Origin: Corallococcus soli
GTDB taxonomy: Bacteria; Myxococcota; Myxococcia; Myxococcales; Myxococcaceae
Direction: 5' to 3'
DNA: 64,000 nucleotides
Assembly (NCBI RefSeq): GCF_014930455.1
Contig: NZ_JAAIYO010000001.1
Span: 744,001-808,000 of the forward strand
Shown: positions 17,914 to 26,712 of the stretch, in pieces
Position numbering within the stretch: the first letter of the stretch is position 1
How the letters are laid out: the number at the start of each line of letters is the position of its first letter
Notes under the pieces: model-generated
Told to the model about the DNA's origin: nothing
The model's input: only the letters and a program-made list of their open reading frames with translations
Database searches by the model: none
Position numbers and translations under genes: made by a program

Positions 17914-19284
17914 TCAGGGAGGGCCCGGAGCGGTCAGGCGGGTGGCGACCTCCGTGGCGGCGCGCTCGCCGGACTCCACCGCCCCGTCCAGGTAGCCGGT
18001 ACCGTGGATGGCCGTCTCGGTGCCCGCCCAGTGCACGCGGCCGAACGGGGCGCGCAGCGCGTCGCCCACGGCGGTGAGGGTGCCGGGGCGGGGCAGGCCC
18101 CCGTAGCAGCCGGTGCTGAACGCTTCGGCCTTCCAGTCCAGCTCCGCCACGGCGATGGGCGTCAGGGCCTGGGGGCCGAAGAAGCGCGCGAAGCCCTCCA
18201 GCGCGGTCCGCTGGATGTCCGCGGAGGGGCGGCCCGTCCAGGCGCGCGCGGTGTCGCCCAGGAAGAAGCCCACCAGGGCGGGGTGGTGGCCCTGGGGGCC
18301 GCAGTCGTCGAAGCACAGCCGCACCGGGCCCACGTCGCTGACGGCCTCGCCGGACAGGCCCGCTTCGCGCCAGAAGGGGCGGGCGTAGGTGGCTACGACC
18401 TTGATGACGCTGCCCATGGGCAGCTCCGCGTGCACGCGGCGGCGTCCGGCGGGGAGGTCCGCGCCGAAGTCGATGTGCTCCGCGAGCGCGGGCGGCGTGG
18501 CCACCACGGCGTAGCGCGCGCGGACGGTGCGACCGTCGGTGGTGGTGACGGTGACGCCGCGTCCGTCCTGGAGGACGGCGCGCACGGGGGCGGAGAGGAC
18601 GACGCGCTCCGGGGGCAGCGCCTGGGCCAGCCGGCGTGAGAGGGATTGCGCGCCGTCCACGAAGCGCTCGGCCTGGGCGCCGCCCTCGACTTCGGTGAGC
18701 GGCATGAGGCCGCCGTTGGCGTGCACATAGGAGAGGAAGCTCAGGAAGGACAGCTCCGACGGCTCGGCGGCGAACACCGCGCGGGCGGCGATGTCCAGCG
18801 CGGCGCGCGCGCCCCAGGTGGGCACGTGGCGCTGCTTCCATTGCTCCAGGGTGAGCGCGTCCCACTCCGCGGCGCGCGGGGCGGCGGCGGGCTTCTCCGG
18901 GGGGACCTTCTTCGCCAGCGCATCCAGCCGCCACACCGTGCGCTGCAAATCCAGCAGCGACAGCAGGGGCAGCGACGGGACCTTGCCCCGGTACGTGCGC
19001 AGCCCGCCGCGCACCTCCAGCACCTTGGTGCCCTGGTGGTGCTGGGCGAAGCGCTTGAGGCCCAGGCCATCCGCGAGCCGCAGCACGTGGTGCTGGTGGG
19101 GGCCCACCCACTGGCCCCCCAGGTCCACGGTGCCGCCGCCCACGTCGCGGGTGAGCGTGCGGCCGCCCAGGCGGTCGCGTGCTTCCAGCACGGCCACGGT
19201 GGCGCCCGTGCGGGCGATGTCCCGGGCCGCGGTGAGGCCCGCGAGTCCCCCGCCGACGACGACCACGTCCACGCTGGTGTCCAT
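17914..19284 (-). CDS. Flavin monoamine oxidase-like enzyme
   Basis: A 456-residue FAD-dependent amine oxidase family protein. The ATG at 19284 precedes the dinucleotide-binding motif VVVVGGGLAGLTAARDIARTGATVAVLEARDRLGGRTLT; the longer open frame upstream is not needed. Other marks are GGQWVGPHQHHVLRLAD, the FAD-contact end HWAGTETAIHGTGYLDGAVESGERAA and the segment HIDFGADLPAGRRRV. It oxidises an amine or a related substrate; which one cannot be told. Confidence 0.9.
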   Translation of the reverse strand: MDTSVDVVVVGGGLAGLTAARDIARTGATVAVLEARDRLGGRTLTRDVGGGTVDLGGQWVGPHQHHVLRLADGLGLKRFAQHHQGTKVLEVRGGLRTYRGKVPSLPLLSLLDLQRTVWRLDALAKKVPPEKPAAAPRAAEWDALTLEQWKQRHVPTWGARAALDIAARAVFAAEPSELSFLSFLSYVHANGGLMPLTEVEGGAQAERFVDGAQSLSRRLAQALPPERVVLSAPVRAVLQDGRGVTVTTTDGRTVRARYAVVATPPALAEHIDFGADLPAGRRRVHAELPMGSVIKVVATYARPFWREAGLSGEAVSDVGPVRLCFDDCGPQGHHPALVGFFLGDTARAWTGRPSADIQRTALEGFARFFGPQALTPIAVAELDWKAEAFSTGCYGGLPRPGTLTAVGDALRAPFGRVHWAGTETAIHGTGYLDGAVESGERAATEVATRLTAPGPP

Positions 19285-19354
19285 AGGGCCGGGCACTCTA
19301 TGACGGAAGCGCCACGGGCCAGGGTGCGCGTGGCGTCGAAGGGTGGAGGACCGG

Positions 19355-19846
19355 ATGTTCGCGTTGGAGATGGTGGAGAAGGTGCGGCAGGTGTCGCCGG
19401 GCGCGGCGAACGCGCTGACGACGTTGGCGGTGAAGAACATCGTCCCGCTGGCAGCGGCCATGGGCTACCGGGTGGAGGAGGTGACGGACGCGCGCGTGAA
19501 GGCGACCGTGCCGCTCAACCGCAAGACGAAGAACCACGTGGGCAGCGTGTACCTGGGCGCCCAGGTGACGGTGATGGAGCTGACGATGGGCGTGATGCTC
19601 TTCCGCCGCTTTCCGCCCAGCCAGTACAAGATGCTCGTCAACCGCATGGAGGTGTCCTTCCACGCCAAGGCGAAGACCGCGGTGAGCGCGGTGTGCGAGC
19701 CCTCCGAGGAGCTGCTGTCAGGCCTCGCGTCGTCGCTGCGGGAGAAGGGCGACAAGGCGGAGGCGTGGATCCCCGTGCAGCTGCTGGGCACCGACGGACA
19801 GCGCGTCGCGGAGGCGCGCTTCCTGGCGGTGTTCAAGCGCGGCTAA
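19355..19846 (+). CDS. DUF4442-type hotdog (thioesterase-like) protein
   Basis: A 163-residue protein starting at ATG 19355 behind GGAGGA. It resembles the DUF4442/YiiD-C hotdog-fold group: VPLNRKTKNHVGSVYLGAQVTVMELTMGVM is the typical core. Members are acyl-CoA thioesterase-like. Its stop codon TAA (19844-19846) is partly supplied by the left end of the IS630-bounded insertion; without the insertion the stop would be TAG at the same point, so the protein is not altered. Confidence 0.8.
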   Translation: MFALEMVEKVRQVSPGAANALTTLAVKNIVPLAAAMGYRVEEVTDARVKATVPLNRKTKNHVGSVYLGAQVTVMELTMGVMLFRRFPPSQYKMLVNRMEVSFHAKAKTAVSAVCEPSEELLSGLASSLREKGDKAEAWIPVQLLGTDGQRVAEARFLAVFKRG

Positions 19847-19872
19847 GCCACCGGAAGAAAGTTTGTTCAGGG
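19846..19872. repeat. Solitary outer left end of IS630-type element
   Basis: A 27-bp terminal repeat beginning AGCCACCGGAAGAAAG. It is identical, in reverse complement, to the right end of the full IS630-type copy (27944-27970) and differs at two positions from that copy's own left end (26779-26805). No transposase is next to it. The DNA from 19873 to 20046 contains no recognisable gene. Confidence 0.85.
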
Positions 19873-20046
19873 TGCACGCTCAGATGTCATTCTAGGACGC
19901 GGGTTGCGGGGCGATATGATTACCCGCCGCGCGGCGTGGGCATCACCGGGGCGAAGAAGGCGGCCCCCAGGACGACGCGCAGCCGGGCCAGGCTTCCCGT
20001 CCCCCGCTATGCGCTTGGCGGGCCTGCCCGCGCGCCCAGGGCAGGA

Positions 20047-20535
20047 CTACTCATCCACCGACGAGCTGACCTGCTGAATCATCCCTGGCCTGAACACAGG
20101 AATAGTGATGAGAGGAATGCCAAACTGCGCACAGGTCCCGGAGACAAACGTGCGTAGGTAAGGCCACAAATGAATCATGGCATTCGTTCCCGCGAACTCC
20201 ATGCGCAGCGGGGCATCAAGGGGATGCGGAAAAGCCTCGGGGACGGCATACCGCCCAAGAATGGTGTACCGAAGCTTGAGGAATGTATTCTCTTGCTCAC
20301 TACCTTGGTGCGCTGAAATAGCGAAGTCGCCGCGCACAAGAAAACCGTTCGCGCGCGTACCGTCCAGCGATGTGGCCAGGGTGGGCTTTATATCAACGAC
20401 AATGCCCGCCCCCGATTTTGGAGCGTCTTTGACCATGCGCGCGAGGAAGCCCACAGGCTTGATCTCGATGAGATCAAAGGCCTGGGCGAGGTCTCGAAAC
20501 GCCGCACTCAATTCTTGCACGGGAGTGGTGCTCAC
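20047..20535 (-). CDS. SecB-like chaperone of a TAC system
   Basis: A 162-residue protein close to SecB in length (about 155). The C-terminal half carries SecB-type features: RYAVPEAFPHPLDAPLRMEFAGTNAMIHLWPYLRTFVSGTCAQFGIP followed by a proline-rich strand, comparable to SecB's helix before its LAPVNF end. The N-terminal part (VDIKPTLATSL..GFLVRGDFAISA) fits the antiparallel beta sheet. The GTG start overlaps the TGA of the zinc-finger antitoxin gene (GTGA). In TAC systems such as M. tuberculosis HigB1-HigA1-Rv1957, a SecB-like protein stabilises the antitoxin. Myxobacterial housekeeping SecB would not be expected in this position. Confidence 0.75.
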   Translation of the reverse strand: MSTTPVQELSAAFRDLAQAFDLIEIKPVGFLARMVKDAPKSGAGIVVDIKPTLATSLDGTRANGFLVRGDFAISAHQGSEQENTFLKLRYTILGRYAVPEAFPHPLDAPLRMEFAGTNAMIHLWPYLRTFVSGTCAQFGIPLITIPVFRPGMIQQVSSSVDE

Positions 20536-21140
20536 GCAGCGACCGACGGCTCGGCGCCGTACTGCTGCGCAATGCGAATCACCGCTCCGCCCTGCCGCCC
20601 TTTTCTTGGCAAGGACGGAGTGCGCTCAGCCGCTCGCGTGGAATGAACAACCATTTCCATGCCGGCCGACACCGTCCACTGCGACTCGTCGGGGAGGGAG
20701 GCGCGCTCCGCCTCCTCTTTGGGCTCCGCCATCCAGAGGTTGCGCAGCGCGTCGATGCGCTGGCGAGGGGCTTCGGCAAGCAGCATGAGCACGCTCACCA
20801 AGGAGGCCGACGTCTCCTTGCCGCTCTTCACTTTGGAAATGTAGCCGCCGGACAAGTCCAGCAGCTGCTCCAGATCCCTCTGCGCGATGAACGGCTTCAG
20901 ATCCCTGATCGCGCCTTCCACCTTCGCGGCAACGACCGCCCGGTAGACTTCCTCCATCGCGTCATCGAGGCGCGCCGCTACCTCTTCGTCGATCCACTCC
21001 TCACCGCACGCTGAGCACGTCGGGATTGACACGTCCGCCGGGATCTCAAGGTCCGGGATGTTTCTGAAGTGCGTACGGCGGCCAGGCCGCGCGACCTCGC
21101 GCACTTCCCCTTTGTTGCACGGGCACTTGAACGTCTTCAT
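20532..21140 (-). CDS. MqsA-like zinc-finger/HTH antitoxin with extension
   Basis: A 202-residue protein. N-terminal zinc-binding pattern CPC (residues 6-8) and CSAC (41-44), as in MqsA/YgiT-type antitoxins; middle segment a Xre-type HTH (FIAQRDLEQLLDLSGGYISKVKSGKETSASLVSVLMLL, ~85-125). E. coli MqsA is about 131 residues, so there is a C-terminal extension of about 70 residues, which includes VSAGMEMVVHSTRAAER. In TAC systems such an extension is the chaperone-addiction segment; that role here is inferred. It overlaps the toxin gene upstream (ATGA) and the SecB-like gene downstream (GTGA). Confidence 0.8.
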   Translation of the reverse strand: MKTFKCPCNKGEVREVARPGRRTHFRNIPDLEIPADVSIPTCSACGEEWIDEEVAARLDDAMEEVYRAVVAAKVEGAIRDLKPFIAQRDLEQLLDLSGGYISKVKSGKETSASLVSVLMLLAEAPRQRIDALRNLWMAEPKEEAERASLPDESQWTVSAGMEMVVHSTRAAERTPSLPRKGRQGGAVIRIAQQYGAEPSVAA

Positions 21141-21544
21141 GGCAGGTCCCTGGTTGAGGGCACAATGCGTCCATTGACGCAGTTCATCGGTTTTTCGAGA
21201 GGGTGGAGCGAGAGGCAGTACGTCTCGTCTTCAAGGTTTCCCTCTATTAGTGCGAACTTCACGTACCAACCTTCGTCCCGCAGACCAAACTCATCGAGAA
21301 TCTCGGGAGAGAGGCGGATTCCGTATTCGTCGTACTTATCTCCGTCGTCCAGTACTACAGGACGATTGAAGTCCCCGGGCGTGAGGGACGTGACGACCAC
21401 TCGTGCGAACTCCATGCACCGCATGTGCTTCTTCAATGCCGGAAGCAGTTTTTCCCGGCAGCTTGCTATTCCCAGCCTAATCCGTTTTCCGTCAGCGGCC
21501 TTGATGCAACGCGCCAAATCGAAGTGAGCAGAGCCGCGGACCAC
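21137..21544 (-). CDS. MqsR-like toxin of a TAC system
   Basis: A 135-residue protein, first gene of the trio, GTG start. The pattern resembles MqsR, an mRNA interferase: an N-terminal AHFDLARCIKAA region (compare MqsR PHTRLSQVKKLV), a VVVTSLTPGDF segment (compare VIIGLSESDF), then WYVKFALIEG and YCLSLHPLEKPM (compare VYLKITV and LIVSFK). It is longer than E. coli MqsR (98 residues), mainly through an insert after SLTPGDF. Family assignment rests on this order of motifs plus the neighbouring MqsA-like gene; a different RelE-fold toxin remains possible. Confidence 0.6.
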   Translation of the reverse strand: MVRGSAHFDLARCIKAADGKRIRLGIASCREKLLPALKKHMRCMEFARVVVTSLTPGDFNRPVVLDDGDKYDEYGIRLSPEILDEFGLRDEGWYVKFALIEGNLEDETYCLSLHPLEKPMNCVNGRIVPSTRDLP

Positions 21545-21557
21545 TCAGCACCCCTAG

Positions 21558-21585
21558 ATAATATGAACTGAGTCCAAAAAAGCAA
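21558..21585 (-). promoter_or_regulatory. Putative promoter of the TAC operon
   Basis: Read on the minus strand, TTGCTT (21585-21580) and TATTAT (21563-21558) are separated by 16 bp. The expected start of transcription is near 21551, only about 7 bases before the GTG of the toxin gene, so the mRNA may be almost leaderless. Both boxes are unusual in such GC-rich DNA. Confidence 0.45.
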
Positions 21586-21986
21586 TCTAGCCTCAAATTG
21601 CATTACCCCCTGCAATCGACTGCAGGAGCCCCCGCCCGAGCCCCTGGGTGGGCCCCTCAGGCGCGCCGGACGCACTCACGGCAGACGGGCACGGCGCCCT
21701 GCGACTGCAGGGTAATGCCGAGCCCGGCACGCGACACGGGGCTTCCTACCCCGCCAGGTAGCAGAGCGTCCACTGCGCGGCCCTAGCACCCGGGCAGGCT
21801 CCGATCTTGCCAAGTGGCAAACCGGCACCTGACTGGCCAGCGGCGGTCACCGAATTTACCGCACGATAAAGCCAGTGGCTGGATTATTCCTCACAGTAGC
21901 GCACCTCTACCTACTGCCGCTAGGGCGCACGCAGGGTGCGACTTAAGTGCTCCTGAGCGCTCGATTATCCGGGCATTATCCCGAAT

Positions 21987-22012
21987 TGCGCACTCATGCA
22001 TGAGTCAGCGCA
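21987..22012. promoter_or_regulatory. Long palindrome, possible operator
   Basis: ACTCATGCATGAGT (21992-22005) is a perfect 14-bp palindrome, flanked by TGCGC (21987-21991) and GCGCA (22008-22012), which extend the symmetry with a 2-base offset. It lies in the non-coding DNA of the island, about 440 bp upstream of the toxin gene. Confidence 0.45.
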
Positions 22013-22571
22013 CAGCGGCGATGATGTGGGACCTATCCACGTCGACCGTGCAAGTGTTCCTAATTATTAAGAATATACCTATCCAACTCCTACTCCCGAC
22101 CTGTTCTGATCTCCTATAGAGCAGGGACATTGATCCGATCCGCAGCATCTAATGTGTAGGCTTATGTAATGCCTATTTCCTGAGAGGTACTGCCCTATAA
22201 GTATATACCCTAGTGGATAGATGGACAGGTGGATAGATAGTCAATAATATCAACGGTTTACGACTCTCCACCCCGTTCCCATCCCCCTTGCGCACATCCT
22301 TCTCGGATGTAGGGTAATGTAATAAATTCCAATCCCGGCGCAAATTATGACCACATTGTCTCTTATTGGAGGATACGGCCACACCTTTGGATGCTTCCAT
22401 CTCACCTAGGGGGTACGGGTGCGCAGACCGCGAGATCTCACTAGGTCCAGGGTGCCCAAGGTCTTGCCAGGACAGCCCGGCGCCGCCCCCTGGCGCTACG
22501 GCCAGCACCGCAACGCCGGCAGTGCTTGGTCAAAGTTCCGGCTTCCGCCACCTAGTGCTACCCCGTGGAGG

Positions 22572-23173
22572 ATGGGCTCGAAGACCGCACCAGCGAAGAC
22601 CGAGGGCTGCCTCCTGGCGCGTGCGCCTGCGCCCCCCGCTGGCCGTGCGCGCCTACGCGCGCCACTGCGGCGTGTCCCATGTCGCGGTGCTGAACGCGGT
22701 CAAGTCCGGGCGCCTCCGGGAGTCCGTCCGGGGCGGCAAGGTGGTGGACGTCGCGCTCGCGGACCGCGAGTGGACGCGGAACACCAGCTACTCGGAGGCG
22801 CCCATCGCCATCCAGGAGCGCGAGGCCGCGCGGGAACTCGCCGCGTCGCGGGCGCCCGCACCCACGCCCGGCCCCGCTCCCGACCGATGTGCCCCCTGAC
22901 TCCGAGCTGTCGAGCAACGAGGCCGAGCGGATCAAGACCTACTGGCAGGCCCGGCAGGCAGAGCTGGACTACCGCCAGGAGGCCGGGGAGCTCGTGCCGG
23001 CGCGCGACGTCCGCTCGAAGCTGGAGGACGTGTTCCGCACCTGCCGAACGCACCTGCTCGGCGTTCCCTCAAGCGCGCGCCAGGCGCTGCCGCATCTCAC
23101 CGCCTCCGACGTCGGGACGCTGGAGAACCTGGTGCGCGAGGCCCTCGAAGAGCTCGCGGGGAGCACACCGTGA
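22572..23173 (+). pseudogene. Phage terminase small subunit (Nu1-like), frameshifted
   Basis: Three frames must be joined to give one Nu1-type packaging protein. MGSKTAPAKTEG... (from ATG 22572) joins AVRAYARHCGVSHVAVLNAVKSGRL, a DNA-binding HTH, if one C is removed from the six-C run at 22632-22637. That frame joins SELSSNEAERIKTYWQARQAELDYRQEAGELVPARDV... if one C is removed from the run at 22872-22875. The end (LEDVFRTCRTHLLGVPSSARQALPHL) is typical of the family. The TGA overlaps the GTG of the large subunit. As read, it would not make the full protein. Confidence 0.75.
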
Positions 23174-25094
23174 GCGAGCACGCCGACATCGCTGGTGTAG
23201 TCCAGGCCACCATGGCTGCGTGGAAGCTGTCCCTGTCGGATTGGGCGGACCGGTACTTCCACCTGTCTGCGGAGTCCTGTGCCGAGCCTGGGCGCTGGCG
23301 CTCGCTGCCGTACCAGCGCGGCATCATGGACGCCTTCACGGACCCCAGCGTCACGCACGTCTCGGTGATGAAGTCCGCGCGCGTGGGCTGGACGAAGATC
23401 GTCAACGCGTTGATCGGCTACTCGATGCACCAGGACCCCTGCCCCATCCTGGTTGTTCAGCCCACCGTCGACGACGCCAAGGGCTACTCGAAGGAAGAGA
23501 TCGCGCCGATGCTGCGCGACTGCCCCGTGCTGTCGGCCATCGTCTTCGAGGACGCGGAGGACACAGGGCCTCGGGACAGCGGGAACACCATCCTGCACAA
23601 GAAGTTCCCCGGCGGTGTGCTGTCCATGGTGGGCGCGAACAGCGGCGCCGGCTTCCGCCGCGTGAGCCGCAAGCGCGTCCTGTGCGATGAGGCCGACGCC
23701 TATCCGCCGAGCGCGGGCAGTGACGGCGACCCCGTCAAGCTGGCCAGCCGCCGCGCCGAATACTACTGGGACCGGAAGCTCGGCTGCGGCAGCACCCCGC
23801 TGATCGCGGGCGCAAGCCGCATCGAGCGCCTCTTCGAGGAGGGCGATCAGCGGCGATACTTCGTCCCCTGCCTCCAGTGCGGCCACGTGGCGCCGCTCGT
23901 GTTCAGCGGCGACAAGGGCCACGCGATGGCCTGGCCTCCGGGGAAGCCCGAGGAGGCGCACTTCGTCTGCCAGCGCAACGGCTGCGTCATCGAGCACAAG
24001 GACAAGCGCGCGATGGTCGAGGCCGGCGAGTGGCGCGCGGCACGCCCCTTCACCGGGCACGCGTCGTTCCACGTCTGGGCCGCGTATAGCTACAGCCCGA
24101 ACGCGACGTGGGCCCAGCTGGCGACGGAGTTCCTGGAGGCGAAGGACAACCCCGAGACGCTGCGCACGTTCGTCAACACCGTGCTGGGCGAGACGTGGCA
24201 GGAGAAGGGCGAAGCGCCCGAGTGGGAGCGGCTCTACGGCCAGCGCGAGCAGTACCCCATCGGCGCCGTCCAGCCTGCGGTGCTGGTGCTCACCTGCGGC
24301 GTCGACGTCCAGAAGGACCGCTGGATCTACGAAGTCGTCGGCTGGGGCGCGGGCAAGGAAAGCTGGAGCGTGGACGCGGGCATCATCCCCGGCGACACGT
24401 CGAACGAGTCCGAGTGGACGAAGCTCGACGAGCTGCTGGCGCGCACCTACTGCGGCCCCGGTGGCGTGACGCACGCCGTGCGCGTGCTCGCGGTGGACAG
24501 CGGCTACAACACGAACACTGTCTATGCCTGGGCGCGCCGGCACGTCGGGCGCGTCATCGCCGTCAAGGGCGTGGCCACCGCGCGGACGCTGCTTGGCGCG
24601 CCGACCCCCGTCGACGTCACCCTCGGCGGTCGACGCGTGGCGCGCGGGTGCAAGGTGTGGCCCGTGGGCGTGGACGTGGCGAAGCAGGAGCTGTACGGCT
24701 GGCTGCGCCTGACGCGGCCGGAGCCCGGGGCAACCTTCCCCCCTGGCTGGATGCACTTCCCGAGTACGGCCCAGACTACTTCAAGCAACTCATCGCGGAG
24801 CAGCTGGTGCTCCGGCGCGACGCGCGCGGCTTCGCCCACTACGAATGGAACGTCATCCCGGGCCGCGAGAACCACTACCTGGACGCCCGCGTCTACGCCC
24901 GCGCTGGTGCCGCGCTCGTCGGCTTGGATCGCATGCGTGCGCCGGTGCCCGCCCACGTGGAGCCCGTCCCGGCTGCAGCTCCCGAGGCCGCGTCACCTGC
25001 AGCCCCGGCCCCGGCACCTCCGCCGCGCCGCCCGAAAGGGTTCCTGGCCAAAGGTGACAGGAATCCGATTCGGCGTAAGGGTTGGCTGCGATGA
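23170..25094 (+). pseudogene. Phage terminase large subunit (GpA-like), frameshifted
   Basis: Would encode about 641 residues, the usual size for lambda GpA-type terminases that cut and pump phage DNA into heads. Seen: ATPase P-loop-like MKSARVGWTKIV near residue 60, Walker B VLCDEADAYP near 175, cysteine motifs CLQCGH and CQRNGC near 235-275, and the nuclease-like region GVDVQKDRWIYEVVGWG. The frame breaks near 24757-24761: after PPGWMHFP the protein continues (EYGPDYFKQLIAEQLVLRR...) only in another frame, consistent with loss of one C. The C-terminal part then runs to TGA at 25094. Confidence 0.85.
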
Positions 25095-25315
25095 GCACGC
25101 CGACCTGGACCCAATCAGACATCGACACCCTCAAGGGTGCGGTTGCATCGGGCGTGCTGTCCGTCAACTACGCGGGGCCCCCTTCGCGCAGCGTCACGTA
25201 CCAGTCCCTAGACTCGATGCGCTCGCTGCTCGCGGAGATGCGCGCGGACGTCAGTGCGGCTGCCGGGCGCCCGCGCGTCACCTACGCGAAGACGAGCAAG
25301 GGGTTCGGCCAGTGA
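25091..25315 (+). CDS. Phage gpW-like head-tail joining protein
   Basis: A 74-residue protein starting MSTPTWTQSDIDTLKGAVASGV, with VTYQSLDSMRSLLAEM in the middle, the pattern of the gpW family that caps the portal during head completion. Its ATG overlaps the terminase stop (ATGA) and its TGA overlaps the GTG of the portal gene (GTGA), as in lambda-like packaging modules. The reading frame is intact. Confidence 0.75.
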   Translation: MSTPTWTQSDIDTLKGAVASGVLSVNYAGPPSRSVTYQSLDSMRSLLAEMRADVSAAAGRPRVTYAKTSKGFGQ

Positions 25316-25844
25316 ACCTCCTGGACACCCTCGCCCTCGCGCCCGGCTGGGCGTTGAAGCGCGCCCGGGCCCGCCTCGCCGCGTCCCAGTTCGCGCGCCA
25401 CTACGAGGCCGCGCAGCCCGGCCGGCGCACCTCCGGGTGGACGCGCAACCGGGGCGACGCGAACGCGGTGAACGGCGTGGCGCTCGCGGAGCTCCGGATG
25501 CACGCCCGCGACCTGGTCCGCAACGACGGGTGGGCGCGGCGCGTCCAGCGCGTCATCGCCAACAACACCGTGGGCTGGGGCATCGTCCCCCGTCCCGAGG
25601 GCCCGGAGGCGAAGAAGGCGGCGAAGCTGTGGAAGTCCTGGGCGGACGCGCCGACGTGCGGCGCTGACGGGCGCGCGACGTTCGGAGCGCTCCAGGCGCT
25701 CGTCTTGCGCTCGCTGGTCACCGACGGCGAGGTGATCGTCCGCCGGGTTCAACGCGCGACGTCTGACGGGGTGCCGCTGAACATCCAGCTCCAGGTGCTG
25801 GAAGCCGACTACCTGGACACGACCAAGGACGAGGAGAAGTCTCA

Positions 25845-26712
25845 GAGCCTGTTGAAATGGAGCGAGCGAGCCAGGGCGTTGAAGGAACAAGATGCCGGAC
25901 CTCCCAATGCCCTCGCGCACGCCGTATCCGAGCGACCTGACGGACGAGCAGTGGGCCCTCATTGAGCCGTTCGTTGGCGCCGTCGGTGGCGGCCCCAAGG
26001 AGCAGGTGCATCCACGCCGCGAGGTGGTGAATGCCATCCTTTACGTGACGAGGACGGGCGTGCAGTGGCGCTACCTGCCGCACGACCTGCCCGACTGGCA
26101 AAGCGTCTACCACTACTTCCGACTGTGGAAGAAGGATGGCACCTGGAAGCGCGTGCACGATGCGCTGCGCGGCCAGGTGCGCCAGGCGTAAGGGCGTGGG
26201 CTCGCGCCAACGGCGGGAATCATGGACAGCCCATCGGTAAAGGCGTCCGAGGAGGCCGACAGCCGAGGCTACGACGCGGGCAAGCAGGTGAAGGGGCGCA
26301 AGCGCCACCTGCTCGTGGATGTGCTGGGACTGGTGCTCGTGGCCTGGGTGACGACCGCCGACGTGCAGGACCGGGATGCCGCGGCAGGGGCGGTGCTGCC
26401 ACGTGCCTCCGAAGACTTTCCCTCGTTGAACAAGGTCTGGGCGGATGCGGGCTACCAGGGACCCGTGGTGGCGGATGCCGCGAAGGAGGCTGGATTGGAG
26501 GTGGAGATCGTCCGGCGCGCCGAGGAGGACAAAGGCTTCGTCGTGCAGAAACGTCGCTGGGTGGTGGAGCGCACCAACGCGTGGCTGACGTGCCAGCGAC
26601 GCCTGGCTCGCGACTACAAGCGTCACGAGCACTCGTCCGAAATCTTCATCCACATCGCGATGACCGGCCTCATGCTGCGCCGCCTCGCGTAGCACTCCAA
26701 TTCAACAGGCTC
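25845..26712 (+). mobile_element. IS5-family insertion sequence (868 bp)
   Basis: Terminal inverted repeats of about 18 bp, GAGCCTGTTGAAATGGAG at the left and its near-perfect complement at the right (17/18). A 3-bp direct repeat TCA flanks the element (25842-25844 and 26713-26715), matching the TNA-type target of the IS1031/IS427 subgroups. It carries one transposase gene with an in-frame stop. It lies inside the phage portal gene. Confidence 0.9.
25892..26692 (+). pseudogene. IS5-family transposase with in-frame stop
   Basis: The two halves, MPDLPMPSRTPYPSDLTDEQW... (to 26188) and ...GIMDSPSVKASEEADSRGYDAGK (to 26692), lie in the same frame and are separated only by TAA at 26189-26191. A GAA-to-TAA change would explain it. 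DDE residues are in the second half: Asp in IMDSPSV, Asp in VWADAGYQGP and Glu in VVERTNAWL. Without read-through the enzyme is inactive. The usual frameshift between ORFs of this group is not what is seen here. Confidence 0.85.

Larger units (their letters stand above)
21545..22571. other. AT-rich, palindrome-rich non-coding segment
   Basis: About 1 kb between the TAC operon and the phage module with no convincing gene. 22060-22360 is clearly AT-rich compared with the rest of the window. Seen: GCATTACCC..TGCA (21600-21614) inverted at 21705-21718; a 14-bp palindrome with arms at 21987-22012; a stem TAGGCTTA/TAATGCCTA (22157-22175); and GTGGATAGAT twice with a 16-bp period (22213 and 22229). 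Such features could be operators or remnants of the phage control region. No tRNA or CRISPR array is visible. Confidence 0.6.

Noticed and set aside
21814..22119. Possible 101-residue gene in the AT-rich segment
   Set aside because: No ribosome site, no recognisable domain, and it crosses the palindrome at 21987-22012.
25892..26692. IS5-type transposase made by programmed frameshifting
   Set aside because: Both halves are in the same frame and separated only by a stop codon, so frameshifting would not join them.
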